Source: an uncultured Desulfovibrio sp.
GTDB taxonomy: Bacteria; Desulfobacterota; Desulfovibrionia; Desulfovibrionales; Desulfovibrionaceae
Length of the DNA: 64,000 nt
Assembly: GCA_944324555.1 (NCBI GenBank)
Contig: CALUWU010000064.1
Location: 1-64,000, forward strand
Reading direction: 5' to 3'
Both the position numbers and the translations under genes were made by a program. Under the pieces are notes generated by a model. It searched no databases, was not told where the DNA came from, and worked only from the letters and a program-made list of their open reading frames with translations. Numbering within the stretch: the stretch's first letter is position 1; each line of letters starts with the position of its first letter. This document shows positions 53,797 to 61,401 of this stretch, piece by piece.

Positions 53797-55423
53797 TCTT
53801 TCCCATCCAGCCGCGCATAAGGGTCACAACCTGTTCCATGTGATTGTCGGACAGGGCGAAGATATGCGCCTTGAGAGCTTCGATATCCTTGTAGGACATT
53901 TCGTCCTCATCCTCGTCCCCAGCTTCCGCATCACCCTTGGCCGCATCTTCCAGAGCTTCATAGAGAGCAAGCTGTTCTTCGGCGGCAGGCAGGCCCACAA
54001 GGTCGTCGACCATTTCCCCGGCTTCCACTTTCGGGCGGATGAGGGCGAGCACCACGGGGCGGACGACCAGCATCAGGAAGAGGAAGGCCAGCAGGGCGTT
54101 GAGCAGGGGCTTGCCCAGGCGTTCGGCATAGGTGGCGAGGATGTCGCCAAAGTTCGGGTCGACAGGCGGTTCGGAATCCATGAAGGGAGCGGAGCTGACT
54201 TCGAGGGAGTCGCCGCGCGCCGTATCCAGACCCACAGCATTTGACACCAATTGCCGCACGCGATCAAGTTCTTCCTTGCTGCGGGGCGTGAAAGCCCAGG
54301 CGCCGTCCACCTTCTGATAGGTGCCGTCGATGATGACGGCCACGGTCAGGCGGCGCAGATCGCCCACGTTGGCGACAATCTGCTGTTCTTCCTTGTTGAT
54401 TTCGTAGTTGGTGGTGCGGGTTTCGCGGCTGCCGTTCTGGTCGGACACGGAACCGGTGATGCCGTCGCCGCGGAAGTTCGCGTCGGGAGCGCCGCCTTCA
54501 AGGTTGGCGCGGCCCTGCTGGGTTTCTTCACTGCGCTGCTCGCTGCGTACGGCCACCTTTTCGGGATCATAGAGCTCGCGGCGGATGGTCTTCTGGCTGA
54601 AGTCCATGTCGGCGTTGACCTTGGCGATGACGCGGCCGGGGCCGAACAGGGGCTGCAACATTTCCTCGATGCGGCGTTCCAGGTTGCGCTGCACTTCAAG
54701 ACGATGTTCCAGCTGGGTGGACGACGCGCCCGCAAGGCTGTCGGTTACGGGCTGGTAGAGTACCTTGCCGCCGTTGTCGGTGATGGACACATGGTTGGGA
54801 TCAAGACCTTCCACGGCCATGACCGTCATGTTGAGAATGGCGTTGATTTCCTTCGGGTCGGGCTTGCGGGTCGGCGAATGCAGCTTCAGCACCACCGATG
54901 CGGACGGAGCCTGACGATCTTCGACGAAAAGGCTGCGCTGCGGGATGACCAGATGGACGCGGGCGCTTTCAACGCTGGGAAATTCGCTGATGGTGCGCGC
55001 CAGTTCGCCCTGCAGGGCGCGCGTGTAGTTGATTTTCTGCACGAAGTCCGTCTGCCCGACCTTCACCTTGTCGAACAGCTCGAAACCGATGCCCTGACCC
55101 ACAAGGCCGCCTTCGCCCGCCACGCGGATGCGCTGGGCATAGACGACTTCGCGCGGCACCATGACCGTCGTGCCGTTGTCGGCAAGCTGATAGGGCGTCT
55201 TGTCAGCCTGCAGCATCTTGACGACGCGGTTGGCATCTTCCGGCGTCAGGTTGGAATACAACACCTGAAAATCAGGACGGCTGGAATAAATGGCCAGCCC
55301 TATAAACGCCGCGAGAATAAAGACGGTTCCGGCGCAGACGGAGATCCGCTGCCCCTTGGTCATGCGGCCCCAGGCTTCTTTGATTCGTTCACTGATACTG
55401 GACATGAAAGGCGGTGTTGCCAT
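53774..55423 (-). CDS. fliF: Flagellar MS-ring protein FliF
   Basis: 549 residues. TM1 is near residue 20-42 (ISVCAGTVFILAAFIGLAIY), the ring-building YscJ-like region follows (FQVLYSNLTPEDANRVVKML, ESARVHLVIPQRSLF), then a variable loop, TM2 near 430 (LLNALLAFLFLMLVVRPVVLALI) and the cytoplasmic FliG-binding tail (about 510-542). It forms the base ring in the inner membrane. ATG 55423 has GAGGAGT 6 bp upstream, favoured over 55438. A sigma-54 promoter is at 55490. Confidence 0.96.
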   Translation of the reverse strand: MATPPFMSSISERIKEAWGRMTKGQRISVCAGTVFILAAFIGLAIYSSRPDFQVLYSNLTPEDANRVVKMLQADKTPYQLADNGTTVMVPREVVYAQRIRVAGEGGLVGQGIGFELFDKVKVGQTDFVQKINYTRALQGELARTISEFPSVESARVHLVIPQRSLFVEDRQAPSASVVLKLHSPTRKPDPKEINAILNMTVMAVEGLDPNHVSITDNGGKVLYQPVTDSLAGASSTQLEHRLEVQRNLERRIEEMLQPLFGPGRVIAKVNADMDFSQKTIRRELYDPEKVAVRSEQRSEETQQGRANLEGGAPDANFRGDGITGSVSDQNGSRETRTTNYEINKEEQQIVANVGDLRRLTVAVIIDGTYQKVDGAWAFTPRSKEELDRVRQLVSNAVGLDTARGDSLEVSSAPFMDSEPPVDPNFGDILATYAERLGKPLLNALLAFLFLMLVVRPVVLALIRPKVEAGEMVDDLVGLPAAEEQLALYEALEDAAKGDAEAGDEDEDEMSYKDIEALKAHIFALSDNHMEQVVTLMRGWMGKNESSAKA

Positions 55424-55489
55424 GGTGTTACTCCTCATCCTGACGGGGTTCCTGCCGAGGCTTTGACGCCTCGCTCTTGCCCTGTTTAA

Positions 55490-55505
55490 AGCAACATGCG
55501 TGCCA
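55490..55505 (-). promoter_or_regulatory. Sigma-54 promoter of fliF
   Basis: On the minus strand TGGCACGCATGTTGCT matches the full sigma-54 consensus (GG-N10-GC), about 70 bp before fliF. It makes fliF-fliI an independent unit. Confidence 0.88.
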
Positions 55506-55516
55506 AAAATGAAAAC

Positions 55517-55552
55517 GCCGTTTCTTCAACGCCCGGATGCGGAAGAAACGGC
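55517..55552 (-). terminator. Hairpin just upstream of the fliF promoter
   Basis: GCCGTTTCTTC pairs with GAAGAAACGGC; on the minus strand GTTTTCATTTTT follows. It would stop transcripts arriving from the fliE side before the fliF promoter. Confidence 0.65.
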
Positions 55553-55944
55553 GGAAAATCAGGCTTTCCCGGCATGGCAAAAAAACGTCGGAACCGCGCG
55601 TGGCGGGACGCAACGGAAAAATGACCGCCGCCCGGCGCGGCACCCCGGCGGCGGAGAACAAAAAAATGACGCCTCCGCGCCGCTGTTCGCGGCGTCCCGG
55701 GCGCGTCAAAAAATATCCGTCGCCGCGAGCGTCAAAAGCCCGGGCGCCCGGCGGACGCGCGCGACGCGCAAGGCCCCGACCCGTCAAGGCCGGGACGCGC
55801 GTTCGCGCCCCTTCAGCGAGGGGAATCGCCCCGGCGACGGCTGGACGCCGCGCCTCGCCCGTGTCATGTTGAAAGGGTTCGACCGACAGAAACGTTCCCG
55901 CTTCGGAACAAACGCCCATCCCGCAACATACTTCAGGAGGCCCC
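55553..55944. other. GC-rich spacer without a gene
   Basis: No start signal or coding pattern is convincing between the fliF promoter and the 55945 gene. Confidence 0.4.
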
Positions 55945-56472
55945 ATGCCGCGCGTACAGCATCTTGTCCTTGCAGTCCTGTTCCTGCTGATCTTCCTTTC
56001 CCCGGCGGCGGCGACGCAGCACCTTACCGGCGAGGCTTTCGACGGCCTGCGCTGGGGAACGCCCATCACGGCCCTGCCGTCCTTTCTGGGCGCGGCCAGA
56101 GAACTGGACGAACCCGTCGTGACGGATCAGAACATGTATCACTACGCGCTTTCCCGCGCCATGAGCATCGCCGACAAACCCGTGCACGGCTATGCCAGCA
56201 CGACCGAAAGCCAGCGCCTCAACGGGCTGCTGTTCCATTACAGCGGCGGCAAGACCTTCGCCGTCGCCATGAAGGCGTTCAAGGACATGGCCTACGCCCT
56301 CTCGCGCCAGTGGGGGCCCTATCGCAACGAGAGCCTGACCGGCCGCCATATCTACGGCCATGAGCATTACCGGTACCGCTGGCGCAGCCTGTATACCGTC
56401 ATCACGCTGACGGCCGATTTCTACAACGGCAATGGAGAAATTTTCGTGGAATATCTTCCCGTCGTCTACTAG
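55945..56472 (+). CDS. Exported hypothetical protein inside the flagellar region
   Basis: 175 residues, opposite in direction to all flagellar genes. A signal peptide (LVLAVLFLLIFLSPAAA) is followed by a small mature domain (about 150 residues) with aromatic-rich strands (HIYGHEHYRYRWRSLYTVI) and FDGLRWGTPITALPSF. I do not recognise the family. AGGAGG precedes ATG 55945. It splits the usual fliE-fliF continuity, so it is probably an insertion. Its stop TAG begins a small dispersed repeat. Confidence 0.65.
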   Translation: MPRVQHLVLAVLFLLIFLSPAAATQHLTGEAFDGLRWGTPITALPSFLGAARELDEPVVTDQNMYHYALSRAMSIADKPVHGYASTTESQRLNGLLFHYSGGKTFAVAMKAFKDMAYALSRQWGPYRNESLTGRHIYGHEHYRYRWRSLYTVITLTADFYNGNGEIFVEYLPVVY

Positions 56473-56511
56473 AGCATTTTCCGTTCGCCTTTTCACAGGC
56501 AGAACGCTCCG
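56470..56511. repeat. Dispersed stop-codon repeat, copy H (mini)
   Basis: From the stop TAG: TAGAGCATTTTCCG, CGCCTTTTCACAGGCAGAAC and GCTCC. Both termini are kept but the centre is missing. Confidence 0.5.
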
Positions 56512-56979
56512 GCGCCGAACGGCGCGCAAGGGCGCGTTGAAGATGCCGTCCGGCCCGCCCGCGACATGCGCCGGCGCGCGTCCAGGGACGCGCCGCGCTC
56601 GCGACGGAAACGTCGCGGGCATTCGCCCATATGCAGTTCTTCACGACGGGGGTCGCCCCGGGGATCGCGCGCGTTCCTTCCTGCGGAAACGCCTCCCCGA
56701 AAGGCCCGCCTGTCCTCTCCCCCCTTCCCGCGTCGCGACGATCGCGCGGCCTGAGCGTCTCGCGATCGCCCGGCGCCGGCAAGGCCGCCTCCCGGCGTCC
56801 GCCGAAAAGCCTCGCCCGGGGAAATCCGCTCCCCGTCCGCCGGACGGCCCATACGGCCGCCGCGTCCAGTCGCCCCCGGCCCGCAACCCATGCCGGTTGC
56901 GGGCATACGCGACGGAAGGAAAAAGAAAGAGAGAGTCGGGCGTCGTTCCTCCGCGTCCGGCGCGGAGGCGCCGACGGCG
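56512..56979. other. GC-rich stretch without a supported gene
   Basis: Several long frames exist on both strands, but none has a ribosome site, a protein-like composition or a motif. I see no structured element beyond short GC inverted repeats. Confidence 0.45.
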
Positions 56980-57414
56980 TCAGAACTGCAGCTTCGCCAG
57001 TTCCTTGTAGGCCTCCAGCACCTTGCCGCGCACAGCCGTGGTCAGCTTCATGGCAAGGCTGGACTTCTGCATGGTCACCATCAGCTCATGCACGTTCTGA
57101 TTACGGCCCGAGGCGAACTCTTCCACGGCCTGCGCCTTGGCCTGCTGCAGATCGTTCACGCGCGCCAGCGATTCGGAAAGGGTCTGGGAAAAGCTGTTGT
57201 CATGCCCGAACGCCGTGTGCCGCGCTTCGCGCCGCACCATGAAATCGCTGTGCGACCCGAAATTCTCGCTCCGATCCACGCTGTCGCGCAGCAGGCTGCG
57301 ATCCGTTCCCCGGCTGTACTGCACCGGAAGCCCCTGACGCAGGGAGTTTTCCACAGCGTTGAAGTGTTGCACGGCATTTTCATACGCCTTCATGCCAGTC
57401 GACTGCACGCCCAT
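56980..57414 (-). CDS. fliE: Flagellar hook-basal body protein FliE
   Basis: 144 residues, slightly longer than the usual 100-120 because of an extended N-terminus. The C-terminal half has the FliE signature (FSQTLSESLARVNDLQQAKA, VHELMVTMQKSSLAMKLTTA, VRGKVLEAYKELAKLQF). It joins the MS ring to the rod. GAGGAG precedes ATG 57414. It lies 252 bp after flgC, a gap filled mainly by a dispersed repeat. Confidence 0.93.
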   Translation of the reverse strand: MGVQSTGMKAYENAVQHFNAVENSLRQGLPVQYSRGTDRSLLRDSVDRSENFGSHSDFMVRREARHTAFGHDNSFSQTLSESLARVNDLQQAKAQAVEEFASGRNQNVHELMVTMQKSSLAMKLTTAVRGKVLEAYKELAKLQF

Positions 57415-57522
57415 GATCTTTCTCCTCTTCCCTCGGCGCGTTCCTGCCCGGGAACGCCGCCGTCTGCTTCCTTGTTCTGTTCGTCATGCCGCCGCGATGG
57501 CGGCAACCTTCCGTTCCGCCTT

Positions 57523-57669
57523 GGAACATTTTCAGTTTGAAACGCTCCGCGTTTCAAACCATACGGCCTGTCGTTTCGCGGAGAAAACGCGGTTTTTCCG
57601 CTCGCTTTGGGCCGGGCGGCGCGTCGCCGCCTCGCGTTTTGCCTTTTTCAAAGGCAGCGCGCTCCATTA
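57523..57669. repeat. Dispersed stop-codon repeat, copy I (full length)
   Basis: It starts GAACATTTTCAGTTTGAAAC and ends at the flgC stop (TAA, minus strand, followed by TGGAGC). It has the GCGGAGAAAACGCGGTTTTTCCGC block and CGCGTTTTGCCTTTTTCAAAGGC. It sits between flgC and fliE. Confidence 0.75.
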
Positions 57670-58104
57670 CTTGCCGATTTCAAGAGCCTTGGTGTACATG
57701 CCCTTGATGGATTCCATCGTGGTGACGTTCGCCTCGTAGTTGCGCTGCGTGGTCATCATGTGGGCCATTTCCTCCACCACGTTGATATCGGGGTAAAAGA
57801 CGTAGCCGTCGGCGTTGGCGTCGGGATGCCCCGGTTCGTACACCCGCTTGAGGGGACGATTGTCGATGTTCACCGACATGACGCGCACGCCCTTGAGCTC
57901 GCGATCAAGCGCCGATCTCATGTGAATGGAAAAGGGGTCGTCCACATCCGTGGCCACCTGCACGACCGTGCGCCGACGGTAAGGGCCGCCCAGAGGGGTG
58001 CGCGTCGTCTTGACGTTGGCCAGGTTCATGGAAATGGTATTCATGCGCGTGCGGTCGGCCGTAAGGCCGGAAGCACTGATATCAAGCGCTGTCATGAAGT
58101 CCAT
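57667..58104 (-). CDS. flgC: Flagellar proximal rod protein FlgC
   Basis: 145 residues. The N-terminal rod motif LDISASGLTADRTRMNTISM with NLANVKTTRT and the C-terminal NVVEEMAHMMTTQRNYEANV are typical of FlgC. GAAGGAGG precedes ATG 58104, 25 bp after flgB. Rod component exported through the flagellar type III system. Confidence 0.96.
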   Translation of the reverse strand: MDFMTALDISASGLTADRTRMNTISMNLANVKTTRTPLGGPYRRRTVVQVATDVDDPFSIHMRSALDRELKGVRVMSVNIDNRPLKRVYEPGHPDANADGYVFYPDINVVEEMAHMMTTQRNYEANVTTMESIKGMYTKALEIGK

Positions 58105-58129
58105 GATAAACCTCCTTCAAAGCGACGAA

Positions 58130-58543
58130 CTAGGCCTGCTTGGCGTCCTGAATCAGCGTGGCCAGACCTTCAAAGTTCTTGGTCTGAATCTGGGTCAGGG
58201 CCGTGTAGTGCAGCTGGTTCTTGGCGTGCTTGGCCATTTCCTTATCCAGATTCACGCGGTCTTCGCCGTGGATCTGACGGGGCTTGAACTGCTTGAACCA
58301 TTCGGGGCTGAAAGTTTCGGCGGAAAAGGTCGCGGGCATATGTCCGGGCGTTGTCGTCGCCACAGTACCGCGCATGTCAAAGCCAAGCGCCTTCTGCAAT
58401 TCTTCTTCAAACTCAAGCTCGCGCGGCTTGTAGTTAGGGGTTTCAATATTGGCAAGGTTGCTCGCAATGACATTCTGCCGTTGCAGCTGCATATCCATGA
58501 CCTTGCTGATGAGATCTATCTGAGAATTGAACATGCTCTTCAT
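58130..58543 (-). CDS. flgB: Flagellar proximal rod protein FlgB
   Basis: 137 residues. SQIDLISKVMDMQLQRQNVI followed by ASNLANIETPNYKPRELEFE is the rod-protein N-terminus, and LDKEMAKHAKNQLHYTALTQ the C-terminal helix. ATG 58543 has GGAGAC upstream; the open frame extends far upstream over promoter DNA and is rejected. First gene of the unit, behind a sigma-54 promoter. Confidence 0.96.
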   Translation of the reverse strand: MKSMFNSQIDLISKVMDMQLQRQNVIASNLANIETPNYKPRELEFEEELQKALGFDMRGTVATTTPGHMPATFSAETFSPEWFKQFKPRQIHGEDRVNLDKEMAKHAKNQLHYTALTQIQTKNFEGLATLIQDAKQA

Positions 58544-58585
58544 AACGCGTCTCCTGCGTGATTGCTTTCGTTGTACACTGCTAAA

Positions 58586-58601
58586 AGCAACTTGCATGCC
58601 A
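58586..58601 (-). promoter_or_regulatory. Sigma-54 promoter of flgB
   Basis: On the minus strand TGGCATGCAAGTTGCT fits the sigma-54 consensus with GG-N10-GC spacing, 43 bp before the flgB start. AT-rich DNA lies further upstream to 58641. Confidence 0.9.
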
Positions 58602-58641
58602 TTCAAAAAAAAATAAATTATATCAACTAAATATAAAATAA

Positions 58642-58675
58642 AAAAATCCGCGATGCAGCTTCGCGGCGGATTTTT
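58642..58675 (-). terminator. Terminator of the GNAT gene unit
   Basis: AAAAATCCGC / GCGGATTTTT, read on the minus strand, is followed by TTTTATTTTAT. The stretch 58676-58907 shows nothing else. Confidence 0.7.
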
Positions 58676-58907
58676 GACTGCCGGCGGACGCGGGAATCGT
58701 CCCCTTTTTTCTCCGGCCGGCCCGGACGGAAACGGCATCCCGCCGCCGTCAGCGCGCCGGCACGCAAAGACGCGGCTTCCCTCGCAGGAAAACCGCGTCG
58801 AAAAATCCGCTCCGAAAGCGGAAAGGCGTTTCTGGCCGGCGCCCGCCCTCCCCGGCTCTTCGCCGATCGTCCGGCCGGACAGGAGACGTCGAAGGAAGGA
58901 CGCCTGC

Positions 58908-59447
58908 TCAGGCCGCCCCGCCGCGCAGGAAACGACAGAAGACCAGCATGTCCCGAAGTTGCACGCCGTCCTCGAACAGAGGGCCTTCATAGAAGCGCGT
59001 AAAGAAATTGACGCGCCGGAAACAGGGGGTAAAACCGCAACGCCCCTCATAAAAACGCCGCATGCGGGGCGTATCGCCCGTTCCGACGATCATGGCGTCA
59101 TAGTCGCCGTCGTACAGGCCGCACAGGCGCAGCAGAAGCTGGGCGGCGCAGCCGCGCCCCCGAAAGGGTTCCGCCGTGACCAGAGCCAGACATTCGCAGA
59201 CGCGAAGCCCCGCAAGCCCCGGAGCGGCGGCGGCATCCTCCGATCCGGCCGCAAAGGCGGCGCGCGCGTCGGCCACCACGGCCATGCTCACGGGCTGCCG
59301 TCTGTTCAGAAACAGCCCGTAAAGCTCCCCTTCGCGCAGATGCCGCAGGAGCAGCGTCTCGTTGTCGTCGGCGGGACGCAAAAAGGGCAGGAAGCGTTTC
59401 TTGCCGACGCGAATGCGCCGCAGACGGAGATCAAGCAACGGCATCAT
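58908..59447 (-). CDS. GNAT-family acetyltransferase
   Basis: 179 residues. LALVTAEPFRGRGCAAQLLL is the acetyl-CoA-binding motif A (RGxGxA form), and DTPRMRRFYEGRCGFTPCFR is the usual C-terminal strand-helix. The substrate is unknown. The start ATG 59447 overlaps the exonuclease stop by 4 bp, so the two are co-translated. The 20-residue tail (GVQLRDMLVFCRFLRGG) may be specific to this lineage. Confidence 0.82.
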   Translation of the reverse strand: MMPLLDLRLRRIRVGKKRFLPFLRPADDNETLLLRHLREGELYGLFLNRRQPVSMAVVADARAAFAAGSEDAAAAPGLAGLRVCECLALVTAEPFRGRGCAAQLLLRLCGLYDGDYDAMIVGTGDTPRMRRFYEGRCGFTPCFRRVNFFTRFYEGPLFEDGVQLRDMLVFCRFLRGGAA

Positions 59448-59977
59448 TTCAAGCGCATCTCCGCATCGCTGACGCCCCGTTCCCGCAGGCGCAGATAAAC
59501 ATGGGCGCAGGCTTCGGCATCGGAGGCCGCGTCATGATGCCGCAGAGGGATGCCGAAATATTCGCAAACGCAATTCAGCTTGCGCGAAGGCAGGGGCAGG
59601 GAGCGGCGCGCGCCCTTGAGCGTGCACAGGAAGGGCACGGCCGGACGTTCCGCGCCCGCCGCCTTGCAGCAGGCGTGCAGTACCCGCCGGTCAAAGCCCG
59701 CGTTATGCGCCAGCAGCCAGCGCGCGCCCTCCATGAGAGCGGCCATCCTCGGCCAGACTTCCGAAAAGGTCGGCGCGTCCCGCAGCATGGGCCAGGTCAG
59801 GCCGTGCACTTCCGTAAACAGGACGCGCGACGAGGGCGGGCGCAGCAGCGAGGAAAACCGGTCCGTAATCCGCCCGTCTTCCAGCCGCGCCATGCCGACC
59901 GCGCAGGCGCTTGCCGCCTCATAGCCGGAGGTTTCAAAGTCAATGGCCACACATACCGGCAACGCCGAAACAAGCAT
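59444..59977 (-). CDS. DEDDh 3'-5' exonuclease (RNase T / PolIII epsilon type)
   Basis: 177 residues. All acidic sites are visible: AIDFETSG (Exo I), LLAHNAGFDRRVL (Exo II) and HHDAASDAEACAHV (Exo III, DEDDh His). LFTEVHGLTWPML is the conserved region after Exo I. ATG 59977 has AAGGA upstream. It degrades single-stranded nucleic-acid ends; as a free-standing enzyme its role could be repair or RNA turnover. Confidence 0.88.
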   Translation of the reverse strand: MLVSALPVCVAIDFETSGYEAASACAVGMARLEDGRITDRFSSLLRPPSSRVLFTEVHGLTWPMLRDAPTFSEVWPRMAALMEGARWLLAHNAGFDRRVLHACCKAAGAERPAVPFLCTLKGARRSLPLPSRKLNCVCEYFGIPLRHHDAASDAEACAHVYLRLRERGVSDAEMRLK

Positions 59978-60061
59978 GCGAATATCCTTCCTACAAGGGG
60001 AAAAAGAAAAAAGGCGGGGCCGTTGCGCTCCCGGGCGATCCCAGGGCGCATATGGCAAAAA

Positions 60062-60092
60062 AGGGAAGAACGCCCCGCGCCCTTCCCTTCCG
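60062..60092 (-). terminator. Possible terminator after the 60122 gene
   Basis: GGGAAG...CTTCCC with a GC-rich loop, followed on the minus strand by TTTTTT. The stem is short. Confidence 0.45.
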
Positions 60093-60121
60093 AAACAGGT
60101 TTCGATCCGCTGCGGGCGGCG

Positions 60122-60538
60122 TCAGGCGGCGGCCTTTGCCGCGGCCTCGCGCAGACGGTCGGCAATATAGGCGCGCATGTCCGCGTCGTCCTCGTCAAGG
60201 TTGAAGCAGCAGGCGTCTTCACCCATCAGCCCCTGCGGCACAAAGTCGCCCAGTTCCGACGGGTCCGTGATCATGTCCGCATAAAAGCAGACGGACAGCC
60301 AGCGGCTTTCTGGCTCGTCGTCCACCACGTCCACCAGCACGAACAGTTCCCGGCCCCGCTGGTTTTCATGCCGGGCGCGCAAGGAATAGCTGACGCCGGG
60401 GCGGCTCTTGAAGTCGAAACTGACGCCGGGCACGGCGGCCAGCAAATCGCGATAAGCGAGAAAGGTCGTCCGGGCGTTCAGCGGATCGACCGTCCAGCTC
60501 TTCAGAAAGGCATCCAGTTCTTGCAGCGCGGCGGACAT
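60122..60538 (-). CDS. Conserved hypothetical cytoplasmic protein
   Basis: 138 residues. ATG 60538 has AAGGAG 7 bp upstream. The sequence looks globular, with FDFKSRPGVSYSLRARHENQ, beta strands (LFVLVDVVDDEPESRWLSVC) and an acidic C-terminal helix (LDEDDADMRAYIADRLREAA). No motif is known to me. No signal peptide. Confidence 0.6.
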   Translation of the reverse strand: MSAALQELDAFLKSWTVDPLNARTTFLAYRDLLAAVPGVSFDFKSRPGVSYSLRARHENQRGRELFVLVDVVDDEPESRWLSVCFYADMITDPSELGDFVPQGLMGEDACCFNLDEDDADMRAYIADRLREAAAKAAA

Positions 60539-60643
60539 GAAAGCTCCTTGGTTCAAGGTTCGGGCAAGAAAGAGACTGAGAGAATATAGCCCGGAACAAG
60601 CCTTCGCTTCAAGCCTCATTCGGGCCGCCCGACAAGCTTTTTC

Positions 60644-60678
60644 AAAAAGAAGGCCGCGGACGAACGCCCGCGGCCCCC
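60644..60678 (-). terminator. Terminator of the nuclease gene
   Basis: GGCCGCGG / CCGCGGCC with an 8-base loop, followed on the minus strand by TTCTTTTTG. Confidence 0.7.
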
Positions 60679-60759
60679 GCGCGCCCGTTCTGAGCGCGCG
60701 TTTTCATCCGCCGGAAAATTCGCGCGACAGGCCGCCGCGCGACCGGCGTTTCAAGACGT

Positions 60760-61248
60760 CTACCGCTGCCACTGCCAGGGCGGCGTGCCGAGGTCAAGCC
60801 CCCAGAGCCCCGCGCGATCGGTAACGGCGTAATGCTCCTGAATCATCCAGCGGCGGCAGTACAGGGCGCGGCAGCGGCGGCGATCCACCCAGGCCAGACC
60901 GCGTTGCAGGAGCAGATAGTTGATGGAGGTTCCGCCGGACTGAATCAGCGCCCGCGTCAGGCCGTTGTCGTCTTCGCCGACCTCGTCCACCGTAACCGGC
61001 GTGCCGGGGGGCAGAATCTGCTTCAGAAAGGCCATTGCCTGCGCGGCCATGGGCTGCTTTCCGGTGGGAGCCTGAATGCCGTAGAAGAAAAGGCGCGCCC
61101 GAACCTTGGAGGTATCGGGATCGTCGGCGACGGCGATGCAGTTGGAATCCTCCACCCGCACGACATAGCCGTCCCATGCCGCCGCCTGCGAGACAAAAAG
61201 GGAAAGGGACAAGAACGCCGTAAAGAGGAGTAGGCCGACAAAGCGCAT
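60760..61248 (-). CDS. Secreted thermonuclease-like (SNase) protein
   Basis: 162 residues from ATG 61248 (GGAGGACGGGAG upstream). A signal peptide (LLLFTAFLSLSLFVSQAAA) is followed by an SNase-fold barrel (DGYVVRVEDSNCIAVADD, VRARLFFYGIQAPTGKQPMA, NYLLLQRGLAWVDRR). The staphylococcal catalytic set is partly altered: the usual RLxGIDxPE region reads ARLFFYGIQAPTG, so nuclease activity is uncertain. It may bind nucleic acid or cell wall. Confidence 0.75.
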   Translation of the reverse strand: MRFVGLLLFTAFLSLSLFVSQAAAWDGYVVRVEDSNCIAVADDPDTSKVRARLFFYGIQAPTGKQPMAAQAMAFLKQILPPGTPVTVDEVGEDDNGLTRALIQSGGTSINYLLLQRGLAWVDRRRCRALYCRRWMIQEHYAVTDRAGLWGLDLGTPPWQWQR

Positions 61249-61283
61249 CTCCCGTCCTCCTTGAAAAATCGTTTTTTCAAAGA

Positions 61284-61326
61284 TGCCCGCCCCCTTCCGC
61301 CTTGTCAAGACGGGAGGGGGCGGGCA
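61284..61326 (-). terminator. Hairpin after feoB
   Basis: TGCCCGCCCCC / GGGGGCGGGCA with a 21-base loop, followed on the minus strand by ATCTTTGAAAAAAC. A weak T tail. Confidence 0.55.
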
Positions 61327-61401
61327 GGACGAGGGTGGATGAGGAGAGGTTTCGCGGAAAGGGCCGCCCCCGGAAGAACGTCCTCCGGGAGCGCGCGGCG
61401 G

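Noticed and set aside
56493..57010. Several overlapping frames between the 55945 gene and fliE
   Set aside because: Arg/Pro-rich composition, no start signals and mutual overlap indicate non-coding GC-rich DNA.
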